From Areca catechu (lineage: Eukaryota > Streptophyta > Magnoliopsida > Arecales > Arecaceae): DNA of 64,000 nucleotides. The notes beneath the pieces are model-generated. The model was not told the origin of the DNA and ran no database searches. It saw only the letters and a list, made by a program, of their open reading frames with translations. Positions 56,374 through 64,000 of this stretch are shown one piece after another. The position numbers and the translations under genes were made by a program. Positions within the stretch are counted from its first letter, which is position 1; every line of letters starts with the position of its first letter. Where the stretch lies: positions 46,767,088-46,831,087 of the forward strand of contig CM038040.1 of the NCBI GenBank assembly GCA_021397845.1, written 5' to 3'.

Positions 56374-56629
56374 TGGAAAAGGAAAAGAGAAGGGGAGATA
56401 ACTGGCCTCTGGAGATTCTTGGAGAGGGGAAGGTGATGGAGAAGAGAGATCAGGGGATGGAAAAGTGGCTCCTTTTCTTCTCATTTGGAGGTTTTGCCGA
56501 GCATCGAGAGCTCCGCCTCGATAGATCGGTGTGACCTGGATTTCTTGGTCGTTCGCGGTGGTTTTTTCGCGCTTGACCTGGGGAAGCGTGGGCCGGCCTA
56601 GGCTGATGGGCATTGGGCTGCTTATTCGT

Positions 56630-56830
56630 TATGGTAGTGTTTGGAATAGGTATTCCTGGAATAGGGATAGGTATTCCTGGGTTGGACGAGATTTGACTTT
56701 AATCCATTTAATAAACCACTTGGCTTGTTAGATTAGTCTAATTGATTTAAGCAACCTACATGCTAATTAAATTTTACATGCTACTCATATAAAATTAAAT
56801 TAGCCATGTCATCTTAGCATGTTAGATATG

Positions 56831-56876
<46 letters not shown>

Positions 56877-57415
56877 TATAAATGAGAAGCCTGACAAAAT
56901 TTATGATGTATTTGATTACCCGGCATAATTTCTGATGTATTTAATTTATGATTAGAATTAGAATCAAAATGAGTTAGAATGGAAATCAGAATAGCTATAT
57001 CCTCTAACATATTTATTTTATAATTATAATTGAAATAAAATTTAAATTTTATTAAATTAGCCGTGTCATCTTAGCATGTTAGATATGTCTAATATATATA
57101 TATATTAGATATTAGATATAAATGAGAAGATCCAACATAATTTCTGATATATTTGATTTATGATTAGAATCGGAATCAAAATGAATTAGAATAGAAATCA
57201 GAATAGCTATATCCCCTGATATATTTGTTTCATAATTATAATTGAAATAAAATTTAAATTTTATTAGAGAAGAGCGTGAAGATTTTGAAGGATTGATGCA
57301 TTTTCGTCTCTCCCAGAATTGGAATGAAAACTTGAATTTCCTTTATTTGAATTGCTAGAATAGAAGCCACGTATTCTTATTTTCCTTTCAGAATTCAACT
57401 CTTCCTGGCCAAATA
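56630..57415. mobile_element. MITE-like element next to the PPR gene
   Basis: Starts AGTGTTTGGAATAGGTATTCCTGG and ends with CTTCCTGGCCAAATA, with AT-rich text containing a 257-bp duplication. The GTGTTTGG start resembles that at 24068. No coding capacity. The ends and the target duplication are uncertain. Confidence 0.4.
56797..57265. repeat. 257-bp direct tandem duplication
   Basis: TTAGCC(A/G)TGTCATCTTAGC starts at 56800 and again at 57057. The following text (TTAGATATAAATGAGAAG, GAATCAAAATGA, AATTTAAATTTTATTA) is repeated with scattered changes, and the TA run is longer in the first copy (about 56834-56871). Confidence 0.85.
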
Positions 57416-57815
57416 TGTTCTTTTTATCAAATAATTAATTAGATCAAGGTGGGGCCTCCTTGATCAAATTAACAGCCAGGTTTAGCTTTTGATTTCTAAC
57501 CCATTTATTAAACTAGCAGGCTGACATCGCTTGTTTTCTTAGGATGTGAGCATCAAATTGACATGACATGGATCTAGCCTGACCAACTACCACCCTTAGT
57601 TGCAATGGAAACCCAATGATAAATGAAAGAGGCTTGGTATTGCTTGTGGGCATGTTAGCGATATAACATCTTAAGCCCAATGACCGGTGGTTTAGGTGAA
57701 CTACGCCTGTTCAAGCTTTGGTCGTCTAGAAATTAATTTCAAGGAAGAAATTTGCAATCGAGATTGAGTTATTTTCATTTTCATCACCAAACCTAATCTC
57801 AAGTAAGATGATTAG
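57416..57815. other. Intergenic sequence left of element C
   Basis: No feature is supported. The last five bases, ATTAG (57811-57815), should be the target copy of element C. Confidence 0.5.
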
Positions 57816-59009
57816 TGATGTGGCGGGACCGCTGACGTGAAACACCTGTCGATGTGGCGGGATCGCTGACATGGAATACCTGTCAGATATCGTGTCAGAA
57901 TATGCCGCCACGATGGATATCTCCTCCCGGGCCCCTTTCTCGGATTGAGCTCTCTCGTCGGGCTGAGCTCCTTAGAACGCCGGGGCCACCTGCCGAGATC
58001 GAGCACCGTCCTCTGCCAGGTCGGCTCCCGCGAGAACGGGATGCCTAAGCCAGAGCCGAGCGACTTTCCAAGATCGAGCCCCTCGAAACCGAGTTCCGCG
58101 GCCTGGAGTCGAGCTCGGCCCTCCTCCGCCACGTGGAGTCCCTCCGAGGTCGGGCCCTCCGGTCTGGAGTCGCGTGCCGCCCTCCTCTACCAGGTCAAAT
58201 CCCTCGAGGTCAAGCCCGGCTGGGCCTAGTCCTGCTCTCCAGCTCGGCTACCACCTCGGCCAGGGCGCCAACCGCCCAGGGAGCGGCACTTCCCCTCCAA
58301 GGACGCCAGCGGGTCACCCGAGGGCCACGAGGCAGTGCCCGCCATGCCGCAATAACTATCTACCGTTGCCACTTACATCAGAAAGGAAGGAAGCTCCCTG
58401 ACTAAGACGCCATGCCCTCCACCAACCGCCCGTACCGCCAGAAGAGGGGAGCTAGCCAGAAGGCATGAATTTCGGGGGTGGCGGCCCGCCGATCAAGGTC
58501 CTGCCAGGTTACCCGGAATGGGATAACTGGAGGAAATGTCAGGGCGCATGGAAGCTTCCCCTACTGCATGTCAAGAAAGACATCCCGTCCATGGCATGAT
58601 ACCTCGCCGCACGTGCCTGCCCATACAGGGAAGATCCCGAGGCATGCCAAACTAAAAAGAACCCAGCAAGGGTAAGCAAAAACGAGAAATAAGGAGAGGG
58701 CAAGGGAGAAAAAGGCTATACAGGAGGACCCTTCCACCTCGGCTATCATCTCTCCCAGCCTGCTCTCGCTTCTATACACACCACACTCACTCCTCCTAGC
58801 GTGGAGTCCATCAGGAGGGGCTCGACCAGGAGGATCTGTTCCCCTAGATCATCACTGACTTGACCGTCGGAGCGTCCCTACCGGAATTCCCGGTCCGGGT
58901 CTCTAACGTTATTTTCCTGCAGGTCCCGAAGAACAGAGAGCTCCCAGGAAGACGGTTGGCGGTCCGGCACCTCCAGTAGCTACGAGCCACGGCGATCTTG
59001 GCGGCAATA
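57816..59009 (+). repeat. 5' LTR of Tat element C
   Basis: Starts TGATGTGGCGGGAC and ends TTGGCGGCAATA (TA for CA). The boundaries are fixed by comparison with the solo LTR at 42769-44035. The first ~450 bases are rich in GAGCTC and CGAG words, the position of the minisatellites in the related LTRs. Confidence 0.88.
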
Positions 59010-59010
59010 A

Positions 59011-59030
59011 ATTGGCATGCCAGGTAGGGG
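59011..59030 (+). other. Primer binding site of element C
   Basis: ATTGGCATGCCAGGTAGGGG follows the LTR and has the form usual for Tat elements (TTGGCGC...AGGTAGGGG). It differs from the Met-type sites of the Copia elements. Confidence 0.75.
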
Positions 59031-59107
59031 GGACCGAAAGGCTAACTACCAAAAAGACCCTTTTTGCTCTGAGGGGCTAGTCCCTCTGCAAGCAGTTCGA
59101 TCGAAGG

Positions 59108-60610
59108 ATGGTGACGACATGCACGAGGGAGGTTTCCACCAGCCACGCGGGAGACTTTCCCTCCCGGGGAAACCCGTACGACCCAGAGATGGAACCATCT
59201 GCTCCAGCTCAATCACCTCCGCCAGAATCTTAGCTGGCTGCACTCACCCAGCAGGTGCAGATCCTCGCCACGGCAGTGCGCTAGCTTCAGCACCATCACT
59301 GGTCCTTGGCTACTCACCAGCAGCCAGGGACTCCCGCAGCCCATGTCACAGCCCCCCGTGACAGCTTGCGTTCCTTCCAAGGAAGGCCTTCGCAGCCACG
59401 GGCCATTACTGACAACAGGGGTAGCCACCAAACTCCTGCGAAAAGGTGACGAGCCGGGTCTGCCGACAGGGAGAGCCGCTCGCCAAACCTCGAGCGGGGG
59501 ACATCTAAACCCCGCCAAGGCCAAAAGAGCAAGACCCCCTGTCACGGACACCATGCACCCATGTCACGTTCTCCGTCTCCTTCGGCGGAGGGGTCCACTG
59601 ATGAAGCCGTCAGGCGCATGGCAAAGAAGCGCCTGGAAGAGCATGACCGCAAGCTGGCGGAATTATCCCGCCGGTTTGCCAATCTATCGGGCTCCACTAG
59701 CGAGCCAACGGGCTATGACACCCATCCCCCATTCTCTCAAGGGATCCAAAGGGAGTCGATCCCGCGTCGATTCCGTATGCCGCAGGTGGATCCTTATGAC
59801 GAGACCACTAATCCCCTGGACCACCTGGAAAGTTACTGGGCCCTCATGAGGGTCAGGGGGCCACCGACACCCTCCTCTGTGTCACCTTTCCTGCTACTCT
59901 TTGGAAGGCAGCTAGGGTGTGGTTCACCCGCCTAGAGCCCGAGAGCATCAACTCCTTCGCCCAGCTAGGGCAGAGGTTTGTAGCCCACTTCGATGCCTGT
60001 CGAAAGATGCCACGAGAGGCAGACAGCCTCTTCTCCATCATGCAGCAAGACCACAAGCCACTGCGAGACTATGTGGCCCGTTTCAAGGCTACCATGCTGA
60101 AGATCTACAATCTTGAGGAGCCGGTTGTGATGCTAGCTTTGAAGCGAGGGCTCAAGACTTCCTGTCTGACCTACTCGCTCGACAAGAAGCCCTCGAAGAC
60201 CTATTCCGAGCTGCTCCTCCGAGCTCAGAAGTACATCCACGTCGAGGAGGCAGATCGTACGAGGTGGGAACTCGACAGGAGGTCGCTGAAGAAGCCGACC
60301 CCGCCGAAGCGTCCGGAATGCACAAGCCGGGACTACCTGCTCCGAGCTCCCGGCAAGGACCGAGGCCGAGAGGCGCTCCCATCCCTGAAGGGAGTTACAC
60401 CCCCCTCCTCGCCCCAAGGACGAAGATCCTCATGAAGATTGAAGGCGAGAATTATCTGAGGCACCCACCCCCGATGAAACCGTCCACTGGCCGTGACAAA
60501 ATGAAGTACTACTGCTTCCACCGCGACCATGGCCACGACACCGAGTGCCACAATCTCAAGTGGAAAATCAAAGAGCTCATCAAGAGGGGCTACCTCGAAA
60601 GGTTTGTGGG
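59108..60610 (+). pseudogene. Gag of Tat element C
   Basis: The likely start is ATG at 59108 (MVTTCTREVSTSH), in the same frame as the first large piece at 59561-59860 (RRMAKKRLEEHDRKLAELS, IPRRFRMPQVDPYD). A one-base change in a G run near 59857 moves the reading to 59917-60330, with ARVWFTRLEPESINSF and RQMPREADSLF-like text, the retrotrans_gag core. Another shift near 60300 leads to the frame with YYCFHRDHGHDTECHNLK, a zinc-knuckle-like region (60505-60570). The product would form the capsid. A stop lies near 59235. Confidence 0.88.
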
Positions 60611-63600
60611 GGGCAGACCTCAAGCAGAGCCCCAGGCGCTCGTCGCTCTCCCGCCAGTTCTAGAGACCGACAACCGCCCTATCGAGAAGCCGGTAGGGAT
60701 GATATGCTGGGGAGCCAAGCACGCGCCCAAGAAGGCCCGGGGGGCAGGGCATTCTGAAAATGTACTCCCCTTTATGAGGGAGGGGGAAGACGGGGAGAAA
60801 AATGTAAATAATGATGCCATAGTCGTCGAGATGATGATTGCGAAGCATCCTATAAAATGCATCATGGTTGATAGTGGAAGCTCCACAGATGTACTTTTCT
60901 ACGATGCTTTCTCCAGGATGAATCTTTCTCCTGCTCAACTCAGACCTGTGCACACTCTCCTTGTTGGTTTCACAGGTGATTCTATAAGGGTGGAGGGAGA
61001 AATTACTCTCCCAATTACTGCCGGGACCCTACCTCGGTAGAGCACCGTGATGGTAACTTTCACAGTTGTCAGGCTCCCTTCGGCCTACAACGTGATTCTA
61101 GGCCGACACGAGCTCAACCTGCTCGATGCCGTCATCTCTGCCAGGAGACTTCTTGTGCAGTTCCTAATGCCCCAGCCGGTGCAGCACTATTTCCAAACCC
61201 ACCCCGGGGCCAAGTCTTCCGAGGGCAATCCCAGGGCAGACGACCTCGACCAAAGGGCTCAAGACCCCAGAGGAGGCCCGGTCAAATGCCTGCTCTCCTA
61301 TCCACTCGGAGATGACCCTGCGAGGATGGTGCAGGTTGGAGCCCTGCTGCAGGACGAGGAGAGGGCCCATCTTTTGGAGTTCCTGCAGGAGAACGTGGAT
61401 GTGTTCGCATGGATGGCGGCGAACATGCTAGGTATTCCCCCCGACGTCATCACTCACAAGCTGAGTATTGACCCAAAGCATAAGCCAGTCTGGCAGAAGA
61501 AAAGAAGCTTCACCCCGGAGAGGCAAGCGGCCATCAATGAGGAGGTAGACAAACTCCTCGCTGTCGGTTTTGTTCGGGAGGTGCAATTTCGAGCTGGCTG
61601 GCGAATGTGGTGATGGTGAAAAAGAATGATGGCAAGTGGAGGATCTGTGTGGACTACACCGACCTCAACAAGACATGCTCGAAAGACAGCTTTCCCTTAC
61701 CGAAGATCGATCAGCCGGTGGATGCCACCTCAGGGCACAAGCTGCTTTCATTTATGGATGCATTCTCCGGATACAATCAGATCCAGATGCACTCTGAGGA
61801 CAAGGAGCACACCACCTTCGTCACCGACCAAGGGACATACTGTTACTGGATGATGACCTTTGGTCTGAAGAACGCCGGAGCCACATACCAGCGCCTGGTC
61901 AATAGGGTCTTTAAAGACCAGATCGGCCAGAACATGCAAGTATACATGGATGACATGCTTGTCATGAGCAAACCAAGCTCGGACCACATCACCGACCTCG
62001 TCGAAGCCTTCCACAACCTCTGAGAACACCAGATGAAGTTGAACCCCACGAAGTGCACCTTCAAAGTGGCGGTGAGAAAATTCCTGGGCTTCATGGTCAC
62101 TCAGAGGGGGATTGAAGCCAACCCAGAGAAGGTCCAGGCGATCATTGACATGGAGCACCCGACATCCAAGAAGCAGGTTCAGCGCTTGACGGGGCGGATT
62201 GCAGCCCTAAGCCGGTTCATCTCGAGGTCGGTCGACTGCTGACTTCCCTTCTTCAAGGTGCTGCGCAAGATGCACGACTTCACCTGGACGGAGGAGTATA
62301 AGATGGCCATTGAAGAACTGAAGGAGTTCCTGGCCTCTCCTCCTCTACTCTCCAGACCAGAAGAAGGAAAAGAACTCTTACTCTATCTGGCGGTCACACC
62401 TGGAGCTGTCAGCTCGGTTCTCATCCGTGCAGACGAGGACGGATCTCAAAAGCCGGTGTACTATGCCAGCAAAATCCTCCGTGATGCGGAGATCAAGTAT
62501 ACTCGCTCCGAGAAACTCATTTTTGCACTAATAATGTCTGCTAAGCGCCTCAGGCCCTATTTCCAAGCGCACCCTATCGTAGTCGTGATGGATCAATAGC
62601 TAAGGACCATACTTAGCCACCCCAAAATCTTTGGGAGGCTGGCCAAGTGGTCCCTGCTGCTCAGCGAGTTCGACATAGTGTATCGGTCGAGGTCTTCGTA
62701 AAAGGTCCAGGTCCTAGCCGACTTCGTGGTCGAATGCATCGAGCTCACCGAGGAGCTAGAGCAGACAATAATGGAGCACCAAACGGAGCTCGAACCGGGG
62801 GAGGAACCTTGGATCCTCCATGTGGACGGCGCGTCCAATTCCGACGGAAGTGGAGCAGGCCTCATCCTCGCCAACGACGATGGGGTGGTGGCAGAGTGTG
62901 CCCTCCGCTTCAAGTTTGCCGCAACGAACAACAAGGAGGACTATGAGGCGCTCCTCGTAGGTCTAAAAGTCTCTCGTGAGCTGGGCGTGAAGAACTTGAA
63001 AGTCTTTACCGACTCCCAACTGGTTGCTGGGCAAGTCTCCAGGGAGTATAAGGCCAGAGACCCCCAGATGATGAAGTACCTGGATCGAGTCAACTCCAGC
63101 ATGGCAGGCTTTCGACGCTTTACCATCTCCCATGTCCCCCGAGGGGAGAATGCATGCGTGGATGCACTGTCGAGGCTCGCAACCCTCTCAGACTCATCAC
63201 TGGGGCGTGCCTACATCGAGCACCTCGATAATCCAAGCTACGAGAGCTCGGAGGAGGTACACTAGGTCACCTCCGAGCCGAGCTGAATGGACAGGTATGT
63301 CAGGTACATCACTGATGGCACCCTGCCAGAGGACCGCGTGGAAGTCAGACTTGTCAAAAAGAAGGCCTCCCAGTTCGTTCTGATGGGAGGCTAGCTCTAT
63401 CGCCGGTCTCACTTCTACCCGCTCCTGAAGTGTCTCAGACCCGCGGAGGCGACCTTCCTACTCCGGGAGATACACGAAGGCCTCTATGGGAACCATGTGG
63501 GAGGGAGAACACTGGCTTATAAAGCTCTGCACCATGGGTACTTCTGGGAAACCATGAGGGAGGACGCCACCGACCTCGTTAAAAGGTGCGACAAATGCCA

Positions 63601-64000
63601 GCGCCATGCCCACATTCAATGCCAGCCGGTGATGTCGATCTCCCAGCTCTCATCCCCTTGGCCCTTTGCTCAGTGGAAGATGGACATCCTAGGGCCATTC
63701 CCCCCTGCATTTGGACAACGAAGGTTCCTGCTAGTGGCAATTGACTACTTCACTAAGTGGGTCGAAGCAGAACCGCTAGCTTGGATCACTGAAGCCAATG
63801 TCCGCCAATTCTTCTGGAAGTCGATTATCTGCCGCTTCGGACTCCCCAACTGCATCATCACTGACAACGGGCGATAATTTGACAACCGGGAGTTCGAAGG
63901 GTTCTGTGCCGAGCACAGTATCCAACATCGCTTCATTTCGGTAGCTCATTCCCAAACAAATGGGGAGGCCGAAGTGACCAATCGGATCATCCTCCAAGGG
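60611..64000 (+). pseudogene. Pol of Tat element C: PR, RT, RNase H, second RNase H, integrase
   Basis: Protease has MVDSGSSTDVLFYDAF (about 60865). Reverse transcriptase runs from about 61440 with KNDGKWRICVDYTDLNK and the YMDD box (61942-61953). Connection and first RNase H: FTWTEEYKMA to VVVMDQ (62277-62598). A second RNase H follows (62795-63165) with HVDGASNSDGSGAG, NNKEDYEALL and FTDSQLV, so the D-E-D residues are kept. Integrase has GNHVGGRTLAYKALHHGYFW and CDKCQRH (63490-63610), WKMDILGPFPP and ITDNG, and the window ends shortly after NGEAEVTN with the catalytic Glu. Lesions: stops at 61038, 62021, 62240, 62597, 62699, 63263, 63283, 63392 and 63875, and a one-base loss near 61590. Confidence 0.92.

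Larger units (their letters stand above)
57816..64000 (+). mobile_element. Tat-lineage Ty3/Gypsy element C, 5' part, runs off the window
   Basis: 5' LTR 57816-59009, primer site, gag from 59108 and pol up to the window end in the order protease, reverse transcriptase, RNase H, a second RNase H, integrase. This order with a second RNase H is the hallmark of the Tat lineage. The LTR family also occurs as a solo LTR at 42769-44035. Codon content is GC-rich, unlike the Copia elements. About nine stops and several frameshifts in gag-pol show it is dead. The 3' part, where the antisense ORF would be expected, is outside the window. Confidence 0.93.

Noticed and set aside
55054..56401. Plus-strand frames opposite the PPR gene
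   Set aside because: Shadows of the PPR coding strand.
57911..58405. GC-rich frames near the start of element C
   Set aside because: They lie in the 5' LTR, upstream of the primer site.

Overview
The window is plant nuclear DNA with no bacterial or organellar features. It suggests a repeat-rich monocot genome. A palm is my best guess, from the style of the retrotransposons, but nothing here proves the species. Only two intact host genes can be supported: a two-exon histone H2A gene (minus strand, 25938-26990) and an intronless DYW-class pentatricopeptide repeat gene (minus strand, 54238-56373). Nearly everything else is transposable element sequence, most of it nested and decayed.

Layout. 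(1) 1-16941 is the 3' part of a plus-strand Ty3/Gypsy element of the Tat type (element A): end of integrase, an 88-bp tandem array, a large antisense ORF with a Transposase_28-like domain, then the 3' LTR. Three insertions split the antisense ORF: a 631-bp TRIM element (1987-2617, target duplication CCATG), a full Copia element with LTRs over 2 kb (3346-13277, ACGAT/ATGAT), and a solo-LTR-like insert (14203-15307, GATGG). (2) 17537-20719 is a small Copia element with both LTRs but only gag and protease remnants inside. (3) 22150-23760 is a 92-bp tandem array split by two different hAT-like elements with 8-bp duplications. (4) 24-31 kb holds a MITE-like element, the H2A gene with a TATA box and a histone octamer motif, and LINE-like debris. 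(5) 32379-52371 is a second, 5'-truncated Tat element (B) with the same order as A: integrase end, degenerate tandem repeats, antisense ORFs, 3' LTR. A 13.6-kb SIRE-type Copia element (35289-48923, perfect duplication GTGAA) sits inside its antisense ORF. That Copia element itself carries a hAT-like element (39205-40755) and a solo Tat LTR (42769-44035, CACGT). (6) 54-57.4 kb holds the PPR gene and a MITE-like region with a 257-bp duplication. (7) 57816-64000 is the 5' LTR, gag and pol of a third Tat element (C) that runs off the window and shows a second RNase H domain.

All element coding regions are dead: frameshifts, stops mostly at expected Gln, Trp or Arg codons, and lost catalytic residues. 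The points most worth following are the recurrent pol / tandem repeat / antisense ORF order in the Tat elements, and a cluster of GCCGAC (DRE/CRT-like) motifs in both LTRs of the SIRE-type element. I did not find a convincing new functional system. The interest lies in element structure and possible LTR regulation.
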